Assembly (NCBI GenBank): GCA_047967505.1
Contig: CM106539.1
Direction: 5' to 3' (one strand)
Length of the DNA stretch: 64,000 bases
Source of the DNA: Dipteris shenzhenensis
Taxonomy: Eukaryota > Polypodiophyta > Polypodiopsida > Gleicheniales
Part shown: positions 1 to 10,967 of the stretch, piece by piece
How the letters are laid out: each line of letters starts with the position of its first letter
How positions within the stretch are numbered: position 1 is the first letter of the stretch
Position numbers and translations under genes: made by a program
Notes under the pieces: model-generated
Seen by the model: the letters and a program-made list of their open reading frames with translations, nothing else
The model's database searches: none
Told to the model about the DNA's origin: nothing

Positions 1-380
1 ATCACCAAGAAACTCTTCATTGCGTTGGCATCGTTTAGTGTGCTCCACATCCTCCACATGAAGTGTCTCTAAGGATCTTCTTGTACCACCACCTTGTTCC
101 CTCCTGATTCATCTCAATTAGCACCAAGACAAAGACCAAAGCCCACTGCTTCCACCTCACCCTCTGAGGTGGACTCCTCGGAGCTACACCCTCTCTCTTC
201 TTCTTCATTGGTTAAGTAAGAGCTCGAACTCTTTGATGTTGAAGACGACTCCTTGACAACTTTCTTTTTGCGACTTCTGATGTTGTAGTGAACCTTCTTA
301 TCATTTCCCTGCAAAATCAATTCTCCAGTATCCCACTTTTAAATAGCCTTCACCTTTGCGTAGCCAAGGCCTTCCCAAAA
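1..380. repeat. Direct repeat, copy A (380 bp)
   Basis: The first 380 bases recur at 1308-1687 with an offset of 1307 and only scattered substitutions. The repeat carries the end of a Ty3/Gypsy protease region on the minus strand plus a Ser/Glu-rich linker. Similarity stops at the run ending CTTCCCAAAA in both copies. Copy A then continues into the Gypsy protease, while copy B runs into an unrelated Copia fragment. Confidence 0.9.
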
Positions 381-1110
381 TAAATGGATAGGCATGTGCA
401 TCTGGCTTGGTAGGGATCACCTGAAAAGTAGTTGGCACAAAAATTCTACATACATCCACTTCTAGATTCTTCACAACTCCCAAGATCTTCACCCTAGTGT
501 TGTCAGCCAATTTGATGCGATAAGGAGAGATAGTACTAGAGTATTTTACATCAACATCTATCATGGTCTTCTCACTCATGACATTAATCGATGCACCTCC
601 ATCAATGTACACATTAGAAATCACTTGACCATCAATGATCACATCAACCATAGGTACATCATCACCAACATCTATATCTACCTTTTGAACAACAGGAATG
701 GCACTTTTCTTCTTTCTCTTCTTTGATACTCTTCTGCTTGGTAGCTTTCCCCATTCCTTTGTAGTTTGGGGTTACAAAGCAAGTAATTGACCAAAGGTGA
801 TATGAGCTTCCTTTTCTTTAAGGTTGGACAACAAGTCATAGCTTCCAATGCCTTGTCCTAAAGGAATGTCTGACTGGCTAATTCTCCTTCTAGATGCCCT
901 CTTTTTCTTAATACGGTGTTCCTCTTCCTGATGTTCCTCATCTACTTCTTCCTTGCTTTCTTCTTCTTCTTTTGCTTTACCACGCCCCCGTTTAGCCATC
1001 ATTACCTCTCTTTCCTCATCCCCTGAAGAAGCTTCTAACAAGGATACTTGTTTTTCTTCTTTCTTTCTCAATCTAGGACACTCAGGGCGATAGTGACCTC
1101 AAGTAGTGTT
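111..1110 (-). pseudogene. Ty3/Gypsy gag-protease fragment
   Basis: Read on the minus strand, this begins near 1110 with the end of a gag zinc knuckle (GHYRPECP), then a long Glu/Lys-rich linker (about 1071-772). The retropepsin domain follows (651-301), with the active-site motif DGGASINVM and the flap-side motif FILGRPWL that mark Ty3/Gypsy proteases. In the family the protease processes Gag-Pol inside the virus-like particle. The frame breaks near 770 and again near 340, where the reading continues into the 320-114 frame (GLGY..VKAI then an acidic Ser-rich tail). No reverse transcriptase follows. It is a decayed fragment. The family assignment is firm and the exact ends are not. Confidence 0.85.
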
Positions 1111-1307
1111 ACCTCTTTCTTTAGTGCCTCAACTTAGATCACCCCCAATCGCCTTAAGTGTTGCACAACTTGCTTGCTTTCGATCTTCAACTCAATCTTG
1201 TGCTCCACAAGAGGGACTGGTCAAACCTGTGAATAGCTTGTTGCAAAGAGACATGGAAAATCACCTAACATATCTAAGTACTAGAGCTTCTCACTACCTC
1301 ATAGAGA

Positions 1308-1687
1308 ATCACCAAGAAACTCTTCATTGCATTGGCATCGTTTAGTGTGCTCCACATCCTCCACATGAAGTGTCTCTAAGGATCTTCTTGTACCACCACC
1401 TTGTTCCCTCCTGATTCATCTCAATTAGCACCAAGACAAAGACCAAAGCCCACTGCTTCCACCTCACCCTTTGAGGTGGACTCCTCGGAGCTACACCCTC
1501 TCTCTTCTTCTTCATCGGTTAAGTAAGAGCTCGCACTCTTTGATGTTGAAGACTCCTCCTTGACAACTTTCTTTATAAGACTTCTGATGTTGTAGTGAAC
1601 CTTCTTATCATTTCCCTGCAAAATCAATTCTCCAGTATCCCACTTTTGAATAGCCTTCACCTTTGTGTAGCCAAGGCCTTCCCAAAA
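1308..1687 (-). pseudogene. Second copy of the Gypsy protease tail (direct repeat, copy B)
   Basis: This is the second copy of the 380-bp repeat. On the minus strand it encodes the stretch downstream of the Gypsy protease core ([19 protein letters not shown], then an acidic Ser-rich linker) in one open frame, so here the frameshift seen in copy A near 340 is absent. The catalytic part is missing. Copy B ends exactly where a plus-strand Copia reverse transcriptase fragment begins (1688), so that junction is a rearrangement breakpoint. Confidence 0.85.
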
Positions 1688-2034
1688 AGAGAGCACTTGG
1701 TAGTGAGCCTATTTTGCGCAGGTCTACTAGAGCTAGGTATCCTATGGATAGGCTGAAATATGATGGATTTACAGCCATTCACTATGCCTATATGGTCAAA
1801 GTGATACATGAACCAGAACCCACTTCTTTTGAGCAAGCCATGGGAAAAGAAAAATGGGAGAAAGCCATGGATGAAGAAATGGATGCCTTGGAAGCAAATG
1901 CTACATGGGAATTGGTGCCTTTGCCTAAAGACAAGAATGCAATTGGTTGCAAGTGGGTTTATAAGGTGAAGCACAATGCAGATGGTTCTGTGAACAGATC
2001 CAAGGCAAGATTAGTTGTCAAGGGGTGTGCATAG
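1688..2034 (+). pseudogene. Copia reverse transcriptase N-terminal fragment
   Basis: An open frame of about 115 codons carries the classic start of the Copia reverse transcriptase: RRSTRARYP, then [35 protein letters not shown] and ARLVVKG. The domain is cut off before the catalytic aspartates, at a TAG at 2032-2034. It belongs to a different Copia lineage from the two big copies further on, judging by the divergent linker. Both ends are abrupt: left against the Gypsy duplication, right against anonymous DNA. Confidence 0.88.
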
Positions 2035-2609
2035 ACATATGTGCTTAGTTGATTTGGGGTTCAAATGCCCTGAGCCCCCTTATGCCTTAACCCATTTATG
2101 GTTCAAAATCCCGTGCCTGAGGCTCAAAACCTGGAGTTGGCGAGGCTTAACTTCCTCGAGACACACCATGGCAACCCTGCACGTTGCCTGGAATCTTTTG
2201 CTTCGGAATATTTGGGGATCAAACTCCGTGAGTTTGAGTTGTACTCCTTTCATCGGCTATTTTCATTGGTGCGGCTATTTCCATGGATGTAGACCTGAAA
2301 TGTGCATGTTGCCTGTAATCTTTGGTCTTGGTGTTAACTGGAACATACAACCTGTTCCTGGAATTCTTGGACCTTAGGGTGGACTTTGGGTATTTGGGGA
2401 TCAAACTCCCTAAGTTTGAGCTATACTCCTTTCGTGTGCACATTGCTTACTGTCATTGTCTTGTTCGTTGAAGTAGATCATGCAATGATTACCTTGCATT
2501 CGGCGGTTATACTTTGTGAATGTTAACATCCACATAAAGTGCCAGGAGCATTAGGCTATTATCCTTGACCCTTTTAGTATAGAGGTAGTGATCAATTTCA
2601 CTCCTTCTA
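2035..2609. other. Anonymous DNA with a 43-bp dispersed repeat
   Basis: No gene is recognised. A 43-base unit beginning TATTTGGGGATCAAACTCC occurs at 2209-2251 and again at 2391-2433 with a few mismatches. Short open frames here do not resemble any family I know. Confidence 0.6.
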
Positions 2610-3660
2610 AAACCCTAGGACCAAATGAAAGCATCAAACTTCTGATACCATTCTCTAGGTGTTTGCTTAAAGCCATAGAGACTCTTTTTCATCTTGCAAA
2701 CCAAATGCTCTTTTCCCTTTTCTTTAAAGCCTTCCGATTGTACCATGTAAATTTTCTCATGTAGATCCCCATGCAAGAAAGCAATCTTGACATGCATCTG
2801 CATAAGCTCCATATCCTCTACTGCTACTGCCACAACTCCAAGTACACATCTAAGTGTGGGCATCTTCAAACCGGAGAGAAGAACTCATCAAATTCTAGAC
2901 CCTTCTCTTGCTTGAACCCTTTAGCAACCAAACGGGCCCTATTCTTAGGTACATCATCACTTGTGACCTTCATCTTGTAGATCCATTTACATGGCAATGC
3001 TTTCTTTCCATGTGGTAAAGAAACCAAGTCTTATTCTTCTTCATGAGTGAACTCATCTCTGATTGCATAGCATACTCCCACTTGTGCTGATCCTCATGCA
3101 TCCTAGCCTCTCTATAGCAAGAAGGCTCCCCACAATCAGTAAGCATCGCATAGTCTGCCCCTCAAACAAATCTCTCAGGTAGTCTAGACACTCTAGCTAA
3201 TCTTTTAAAGGGCATTTCAGCTTGCTGTCACACCTGCGTATCAGAGCCACATTTGGCTCATCATTTCCACCAATAGATGAACCCCTTGATTATGTACCTA
3301 TGGGAGTACCTGGTGGCACCGTTCCTTGCACATTTACTGCATGGACAACTTGCTATCTATCAACATATGTGGGTGGATTCACATCTTGGAAAGTAATTCT
3401 CATCACTTCCACATCCCTCATGGGTGTCTTATGCATCTTATTCTCATTAAATACCACATCAAGGATTTGTATGACCTTCTTTGAGGTTCTAGATCCTAGA
3501 GATGATTGCCCATCTCTCCACTTTCACCATAACCAAGTAAGATGCATTTCCTAGACTTAGGATATAGCTTCTTCCGAAGCTCTTTTGGCACAAAAATATG
3601 CCTCACACCCAAATATATACAAATGGGCAAAAATGTTGTCCTTCAAAATGGGGACTGATA
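2610..3660 (-). pseudogene. Copia integrase C-terminus to reverse transcriptase fragment
   Basis: On the minus strand this reads from a Copia integrase C-terminal motif (IFGCEAY, then KCILLGYG, about 3640-3530) through a degenerate linker into the reverse transcriptase (WKWIYK near 2970, VKIAFLHGDL near 2780, KKSLYGFKQTPREWYQKF near 2650). Many stops and frameshifts interrupt it. In the family the first catalytic Asp lies just before the VKxAFLHGDL motif. Here that position reads MHVKIAFLHG, so the Asp is replaced by His. The fragment ends before the YVDD box. It is opposite in strand to the fragment at 1688-2034 and looks like a separate insertion. Confidence 0.85.
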
Positions 3661-3740
3661 CAAGAGAAAAGGATCCTCCCCCTAAGCTATCTCCAACTAT
3701 CTCTAAATTGACACTTGAGGTGACACCTCTCTCTTTCATG

Positions 3741-3971
3741 CATGGATTCTCTATGGGTACGTTGTTCCGTCATCATGAGGCAGATGCATGGAGGCCAAGC
3801 TTTGAGATAGATGACATGTGGGTCACTTTCGTCCACTTCCCACCTCCTCAAACACTTTCGTCCACTTTCATGGATTCTCTATGGGTACGTTGTTCCGTCA
3901 TCATGAGGCAGATGCATGGAGGCCAAGCTTTGAGATAGATGACATGTGGGTCACTTTCGTCCACTTCCCAC
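3741..3971. repeat. Tandem duplication, 128-bp period
   Basis: A 103-base unit starting CATGGATTCTCTATGGG at 3741 is repeated almost perfectly from 3869, with a 25-base spacer rich in CACTTTCGTCCAC. The second copy runs directly into the leader of the Copia element, at the place where the 5' LTR should be. Confidence 0.9.
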
Positions 3972-5179
3972 TTCCCTTCACTTCCGTTGAGAGAAATTTC
4001 TGTTCATGTGAAAAATTTCCATCCATTGAGAGGAATTTTCCGTCCATTATTCTTTCTTTGAGTTCTTGAGAGATTTCCGTCGTTTGAGAGAGAGTTCATT
4101 TGAGTGTTTTTCTTGATTAGTCTTCTTAGGGAGAGAGAGATCTTGTTACAGTGAGAGAGAGAGCTTGTTAGAAAGAGAGTACTTTATTTGCCTAGACTTC
4201 CAAAAGGTCCAAAGCCATCTCCTACGCCCTTCTGCGACTAAGGCTCTACTCCAAAGCTTGTCTCATGATCAAGAGCTTCTCGAACAACTGAAAGCCTCCA
4301 CAAGAGCTTAACCAAAGCCGCCACGAGGCATACAAGAGGACTCGGTGCATCTATGACAAGGGATCCAGATACTCTTCTTGGCTTGCTTCATCAAAGAGAG
4401 GTCGTGAAAGAACCAGCACCAGCCGCCCTCACTACAACGAACAACGACCTACAACTCCATCAATGGATTTGACATGGGCAGCCAGCTGCCATCTACTCTT
4501 CAAACAATAGCGTAGGTAAGAAAAGCTGATGGCACCTCCATGGACTCCTTCCCAGACTGCAACGACTAGCGCCCTCCAAGAACTCGCTCAGCCAGCACGA
4601 GATCTCTCGACCAAACTCGAATGCCGCCTCCATCTCTGCAACAAAGCGTAGCTCCTGAGGTAGCTCCATAGCACTATCGAATGGCCGCTCCTCCGTGACG
4701 GCATCCGCATCTTCAACGGACTTCTGCAACGGGCAAGCTCTAACGGCCGCTCCTACAGCAACACGTTCTCCTCCAATAGCATCTACAAGCATCTCCAACA
4801 AGCCAACGGGCCGCTCCATCGACAGCAGCGCCAACGAGCCCTTTGCCTCTCCAAGCACACAACACCTTCGCCAACGAGCCCTTCAAGTCATTCTGAGACG
4901 GGCCTCCGTTAGATGCTCTCAACCTCCAACGAACGGCTCCACGACCTATAGCTCCTCTCAGAGCTACAGGCGACCAGCGACTACCTTGCATCTCCCACGG
5001 CTCCTACGTAGCTCTCCAGCCAACAGCCTCGCCACGGGCTGCTCCAACGCCGAGAACAATGAACGGGCCGCTCCATCGACAACCAGCGCCATCAACATCT
5101 CATCGCAGAGCTCCATCGACGGAGAAGACGACGGAATCCAAAAGATTCCGTCAGAATCTTGGTAGATTTTGGGTTCCCA
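3972..5179 (+). other. Copia copy 1 untranslated leader, proximal part
   Basis: About 1.2 kb without a recognisable gene. It opens with GA-rich runs (GAGAGAGAG near 4090-4170) and CCGTCCATT-like phrases that recur in the copy 2 leader near 15,240-15,330. It then becomes a stretch dense in AGCTCC and CAACG phrases. The open frame at 4695-5165 is compositional (Ser/Thr/Ala-rich) and I do not regard it as a gene. Confidence 0.6.
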
Positions 5180-5845
5180 GAAAGTGACACGTGGCCCATG
5201 CACCATGTCATCTTATCTGCCATGTGGCAGATAAGCGTCTCAAATTTTTCCACGTGGTAATCCTTATCTGACACGTCAGTAGCCTCGTGAGACTGCCACA
5301 TCACCCTGCCAGCTTAACTGCCACGTCCAGTTGACACATGGCAGTCGACTGCCACATCAGTAACTGCCATGTCAACAGCCCAACTTAGCTAACACATCAT
5401 CAGTGCCACGTAGGTAGACACATCACCTACCACATCATCCTACCATGTCATTAGTGACACATCATCATCGACTACCACATCATCAACCATGTCATCAGGG
5501 ACACATCATCATCGACTGCCACATCATCAACCACGTCATCAGTGACACATCATCACCGACTGCCATGTCATCAGCCACGTCACCTGTGCCACATCATCAA
5601 GGACACATCATCAGTGCCACATCAGCATTGCCACATCACCTTGTTGACATCATTTGTGCCACCTCAGTAGTGACTTCTGCAGGCACAGTCCCTTGTCAAG
5701 CACACTGTGCACACACTGCATGTGCACACAGTTGCCACCTCAGCACAGAGCTTCACAGGCACACCTCTTGCTAAGCACAGCGCCACATCATCACTGCATG
5801 TGACTCACAGTGACACATCATCATTGAGCACCATTTGCACTCCTT
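5180..5845 (+). repeat. Degenerate CCACATCATC array in the Copia leader
   Basis: Dozens of imperfect copies of a 10-14 base phrase, GCCACRTCATCA and variants such as GACACATCATC and CCATGTCATC, fill this stretch. Many carry an ACGT core (CACGTGGC, GCCACGTC), the core of plant G-box/ABRE-like elements. Copy 2 has the same kind of array at about 16,425-17,000 with a different arrangement, so the array is a family trait that has been reshuffled. Confidence 0.8.
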
Positions 5846-6636
5846 TTGCCCCTCCACCTAGATCAAGTCATATCTCTTGATCCAGGAAGAATTTGAGGGT
5901 GCTCCAAAAAGGAAAGTCGCTCATTTTTTCATGCTCTACGTGCACATTTCAGTGCAAGTTACACTCACATTTGAGCCTCACCGACAAAACCACTTCCTTC
6001 ACGCACATTTGCCTCTCCATCGACGCATCTGACTGAGCACTTAAAAAGAACAAAAGAAAAGAAATTATTTGCTGTTCTTTTATCGATCGATGGTTGGTTT
6101 AGATCTAGATCAGAGTAGACTAGATCGCCATAGAGGGGACGCTTTGAATTCCCCAAGTTGCCAATCTAAGCCATGCCCAAAATTCCCGACTAGTACCTAC
6201 TCGGAGTTAGTCCATACACTCACATATGGTTTCCCGACTAGTACCTACTCGGAGTTAGTCCATACACTCACATACGGTTTCACGTCATTACATTACCTGA
6301 ACCTTACGTTCATCAATTCAGTGAGCAGACATCAGAGTTCAGAGGCATTGCAGATTGATTCAGTGGGCAGATAGCATTTGATTTCACACACACATGCCAC
6401 CATTGTAAAGCCTATTCGGCTATCTCACGGCATCGTGCACATCAATTTTCAGCCTTGTAAAGCCTCTTGGCTATTCCCGGCATCATTGCCACAAGCCTTG
6501 TAATACAGATCAGATTTTATATACTGTAGTTCTATCTTCATCGACAATTCAGGGATTTCACTTGGCATATTCAGTGTCTTTGCAGTTGATTCATACAGAG
6601 ATCTTCACGACATTTTTTGAGTACATTTCTTGCACC

Positions 6637-8008
6637 ATGTCGACTAGCAACCTCAATCTGGAGGCATCTGCTAAGTTAGACAACACCAATTACGGTACAT
6701 GGAAATACTGAATGGAGACCATTCTTGTGCTTTAGGACAAATGGGAGTATGTCGATGGGTCTATACCTAGACCATTGGCCGATCCAGCCACCAGTAGCTC
6801 TACTCCATCTGTTGTCACAACACCAGCAACGAAATCTACATCGGGATCTACATCTACACAAACAATTTCTCCACCAGTAGCAGATCCTGCCATTGCCTGA
6901 GCTCAAGCAGAATGGGATAAGAAAGACAAGTATGCCTATCATCTGATCAAGCAGAATGTGCAAGATGTCATGCTAGGACAACTCAACATAGTCAAGACAT
7001 CAAAAGAAGCATGGGATATGTTTGCAGCTCTCTACGAGTCCAAGAACACATCCAGGATTCTCACCCTGAGAAACCAAATCAACCAAAGTTTCCACAATAG
7101 CAGTGAAACCGGTCATGCTTATGTATTCCGCATCAAAGACTACAACAATCAACTTGCAGCAGTAGGAGAGACTATGAATCCCGCAGAAATGGTTCAAGTA
7201 ATCCTGAATGGACTAGGAGAAGGATATGAGAATCTAGTCCAGAGTATTGCAATCCAACGGCAAATTCCAACACTGGAAGAACTTCAGTCAGTTCTACTTG
7301 GTGAAGAACTTAGGACTCAGGCCATTTAAGCCCGTAAAGGTCATTCTAATGATCAGGCATTCACAGCTTCAGACAGAAGCAGAGGCAAAGGCAGAAACAG
7401 AGGTGAATCATATCAGAAAATTGGTCATCATCAACAAAATCAAAGTCAGAATCAGCATCAGCGTCATCCTCAACAACATCAAAATCAGCAAAGAGGAAAT
7501 CATTCCAATCAAGGAAGATTTCAAGGACGAGGGAATGCATCCACCAATGTGTCAAACATTCAGTGCAACTACTGCCACAAGTTTGGACACTATGAAAGAG
7601 ATTGCTGCAAGAAGCAGTACGACCAAGGCGGTCAATCCAGCAGTAATCGAGGGAATTCCCGAGGAAGAGGAAATCATCATGGTGGACATTCTAGTCACAG
7701 TCATTTTGCAAATGAACATGGAAATATGTTTCTTGCAAGTGAGGAATTGCATCAGACTGATAAAATGCACCTAGACACTGATTTCAATCCCAAAGAGGAT
7801 TACAGCTATCAAGTCGACCAAGTCGAACAGGATCCTTGGTACATCAACAGCGGTGCATCATCTCATATGACAAATCATCCGGAATGGTTCACAGAGATGA
7901 AACCATTAGAAGGAAAGAAAAATGTCATCTACACAGAAGACAATACACCGAATCTAGTTCAAGGGACAGGTGTTATCCCTATGAACAATTTTACTGGTAC
8001 GAAAAGAT
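6637..8008 (+). pseudogene. Copia gag and protease, copy 1
   Basis: The start ATG at 6637 opens a typical Copia Gag (MSTSNLNLEAS, then LDNTNYGTWKY). One frame runs to about 7990 and holds the UBN2-type capsid region (LIKQNVQDVMLGQLN, AWDMFAALYESKN), an Arg/Gly/Gln/His-rich linker and one CCHC zinc knuckle (CNYCHKFGHYERDC, near 7560). The protease site reads WYINSGAS near 7840: the catalytic Asp of the DSGA motif is Asn. In-frame stops lie at 6709 (TGA), 6733 (TAG), 6898 (TGA) and 7327 (TAA). Copy 2 has CGA and CAA at the last two. An 11-base deletion near 8005 (against copy 2) shifts pol into another frame. Gag would package the RNA in the cytoplasm. Confidence 0.9.
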
Positions 8009-9178
8009 GTGCTCTATGTTCCGAAGCTCAGCAAGAACCTTTTGTCAGTAGGTCAAATGACGGAACACAATTACAAAGTCATCTTCAACCGTGATGAATG
8101 CACTATCAGAGACAAATCAAAAAGATGTCAGCTAGTAGCAAAAGGTGTCAAGGAAAGACGCTTATACAGAATACTAGCTACAGTACCAGATAAGCATGCC
8201 ATGTCATCTCAAATGCAACAAATGCCACTATCTGCAAAATGGCACAAGAGATATGGTCATGTCAACTTCAAGTACTTGTTAGATCTAAGGAATCAGAATA
8301 TGGCAATTGGGATTCCGAAGCTACAGTTTCTTGGAAAAGTTTGTGAAGCATGCTGCTTCGGCAAACAAAAGCGAACCAACTTTGTTAGAAGTACCTCTCC
8401 TGCACGAGGTATTCTTGATTTGATACATATAGATGTATGGGGTTATGCCCAGACCCGCAGCATTAATGGTTCACTTTACTACTTGACCTTCATCGACGAC
8501 TATAGCAGATATTGTTGCGTCTATTTTCTGAAAGAGAAATCTGAAGTGTTTTCCAGATTTCAAGAATTCAAAGCCATGGTAGAAAACCAAACAAGCAGAA
8601 AGATCAAGATCATGAGATCAGATAGGGGAGGTGAATACATGTCTTCAGCATTCATGAACTTTTGCAAAAATCACGGCATACGAAGACAATTCACATGTGC
8701 AGATACTCCTCAGCAGAATGCATTAGCTGAAAGGAAGAATGGGACTTTAGCAGACAGTGCTAGAGCAATGCTTAGTGAAAAGCATCTTCCGAATCAGTAT
8801 TGGGCAGAAGCAATAGCTACAGCAAACTACTTGCTTAATCGGCATCCTACCGAACCGATACAAGGTATGACTCCTTATGAAGCATTCACTGGACACAAGC
8901 CATGCATTGGGCATCTCTGCATATTTGGTTGCATAGCATATGCCCACATACATGATGATCATCGCAGAAAATTGGATGCGAAGTCACGCAAATGCATCAT
9001 GGTTGGCTACAGTGAAGAAAGCAAAGCATACAAATTGTATGAGCCCATCAACCGCAAAGTCATCATCTCCAGAGATGTAATCTTTGATGAGGAATCAGAA
9101 TGGAAAACCTCACCTACACAGGAGATAGAAGCATCGACTTCACAGTCATCTACAGAACAGGTTGATGAAGAAGAGTAA
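8009..9178 (+). pseudogene. Copia integrase region, copy 1
   Basis: A single frame holds the pre-integrase HHCC zinc module (WHKRYGH ... CEACCFGKQKR, about 8240-8370) and the DDE core: the first Asp in HIDVWGY (about 8430), the second in SDRGGEY (about 8620), and the Glu in ALAERKNG (about 8725). The C-terminal Copia motif FGCIAYAHIHDDHRRKLDAK follows near 8930. All three catalytic residues are present. Integrase inserts the cDNA and leaves a 5-bp target duplication. The frame ends at a TAA (9176) where copy 2 has CAA. The reverse transcriptase continues in the same frame, so this was one polyprotein. There is no start codon of its own, since the region follows Gag by frameshift deletion. Confidence 0.92.
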
Positions 9179-9181
9179 GAA

Positions 9182-10237
9182 TTGCCAGCAACACCCCAAG
9201 CAATGCCACAGCAACTCAGACGGTCTACTAGGGAAAGCAGACCTCCAGCCATATTGACATATGCTCAGAAAGGCAAAGCAATTCAGGTGGAAACCACTAA
9301 CTATGCTCTTATGACTACCATCATGGCTATAGAAGAGCCAGTGTACTTCGAAGATGCAGCAGACAAGCCAGAATGGCAAACTGCTATGAATGAAGAAATG
9401 GATGCTTTGTATAAAAATAACACTTGGGAATTATGTGACCTTCCACCAGGCAAGAAGGCCATAGCAAACAAATGGGTATACAAAGTGAAGTACAATCCAG
9501 ATGGCAGTATTCAGAGATATAAAGCCAGATTAGTTGCAAAAGGATTTGCACAACAATATGGTCAAGACTATGATGAGACTTATGCTCCAGTAGCAAAGAT
9601 GGATTCCATACGGTTCTTGATATCACTAGCGACACTCAGCAAATGGAATGTGTATCAGCTCGATGTCAAGAATGCATTTCTTAATGGTTATCTAGACGAG
9701 GAAGTCTACATGCAACAACCAGCAGGTTATGTTGAACCAGGAAAGGAGAACAAGGTTTGCCATCTCAAGAAAAGTCTCTACGGCTTAAAACAGGCACCTA
9801 GAAGTTGGTACAGTAGAATTGACAAATATTTTGCTGATCTGGGATACATGAAGTCCAATGCAGATCATACTCTCTACTACAAAGTTCAAGGGGAAGACAT
9901 TACTATTGCACTTTTGTATGTAGATGATCTGATTGTGACAGGAAGCAAGGATAGCTTCATCAGAAAATTGAAACAAGACTTATCTGCAGAGTTCGACATG
10001 AAAGATCTTGGACTTATGCACTATTGTCTTGGAATTGAGTTCTGGAGAGATTCTGATAGCACATTTATGAGTCAGCTCAAGTATGTTGACAGTCTCCCGA
10101 AGAAGTTTCATATGGCAGATTGCAAGATTGCAACCACTCCCATGGAACAGAGTTTGAAACTTACTAAAGATTTAGAAAAGCCTACAGTCAATGATAGATA
10201 CTACAAGCAACTCATCGGATCTCTTATATATATCTGA
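9182..10237 (+). pseudogene. Copia reverse transcriptase, copy 1
   Basis: In frame with the integrase region after a single stop. It carries RRSTRESRPPAI, KWVYKVKYNPDGS, ARLVAKGFAQQYG, the first catalytic Asp in LDVKNAFLNGYLDEEVY (about 9660-9710), KKSLYGLKQAPRSWY and the catalytic YVDD box (LLYVDDLIVTG, near 9920). This is a full Copia-type polymerase core with all catalytic aspartates. It ends at a TGA (10,235-10,237), because an extra AT in the run CTTATATATATCTGAC throws the frame out just before the RNase H domain. Copy 2 carries the same extra AT. Confidence 0.93.
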
Positions 10238-10869
10238 CAATCACACGGCCAGATATTTGTTATGTAGTAAGCTCACTAGCACAGTTTATGGCAAATCCAA
10301 AACAGTCTCACTGGAATGCAGCCAAAAGATTCTTGAGATACATCAGAGGAACAAGACAGTTTGGGATAGAATACAGAGGAAGTCATCCACGGTTGCATGG
10401 ATACTGTGACAGTGACTATGCTGGACATCATGAGACCAGGAGATCGACACAGGGATATGCATTTTTCCTTGGTCAAGGTGCTATATCATGGTTCTTAAAC
10501 AAACAATCAACTGTTTCTTTGTCGTCGACTGAAGCAGAATATAGGGCACTCACTACAGGTGCATGTGAGGCTATATGGCTCAGAAGACTATTGTCAAAAA
10601 CAGATTACTTTGATGAGTCAAAGCCAACAACAATATACTGTGATAATCAATCGGCTCAAGCATTGGCCAAAAATCCAGTATATCACTCCAGGACAAAGCA
10701 CATTGATGCCAGAGAGCACTTCATCAGAGAAAGAGTGTTACTTGGTGACATCACTCTGCAGCATTGTGATAGCAAAGAAAATGTTGTAGACATCTTTACC
10801 ACACCACTCGGTAAAGAGCTATTCGAGAAACACCGACTAGTTGACACAGAGGAAGGACATTCCCATTAA
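10238..10869 (+). pseudogene. Copia RNase H, copy 1
   Basis: The next frame continues the polymerase connection (RPDICYVVSSLAQFMANPK) and the RNase H domain: [20 protein letters not shown] (about 10,398-10,460, catalytic Asp), SSTEAEYRAL (catalytic Glu, near 10,530), YCDNQSAQALAKNP (catalytic Asp, near 10,640) and the terminal HIDAREHFIRE. Acidic residues are in place. The domain degrades the RNA strand after reverse transcription. It is cut from the polymerase only by the 2-base insertion at 10,225-10,235. Confidence 0.92.
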
Positions 10870-10958
10870 AGGGGTGTGATGGAATGTAATGCTCAGTCCT
10901 TCTTTGATTCCCCAGAATCATCATCTTGAGGGAAGGCCTACTTCATGATGTTGATCTT

Positions 10959-10967
10959 GAGGGAAAG
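10959..10967 (+). promoter_or_regulatory. Polypurine tract, Copia copy 1
   Basis: GAGGGAAAG lies immediately before the TGTTGAGAG that opens the 3' LTR. This is the expected position of the plus-strand primer. Copy 2 has GAGGGAAGG at the same place. Confidence 0.85.

Noticed and set aside
5445-5774. His-rich open frame in the Copia leader
   Set aside because: It is the translation of the CACATCATC array, with no start-site or domain evidence; the sister copy does not conserve the frame.
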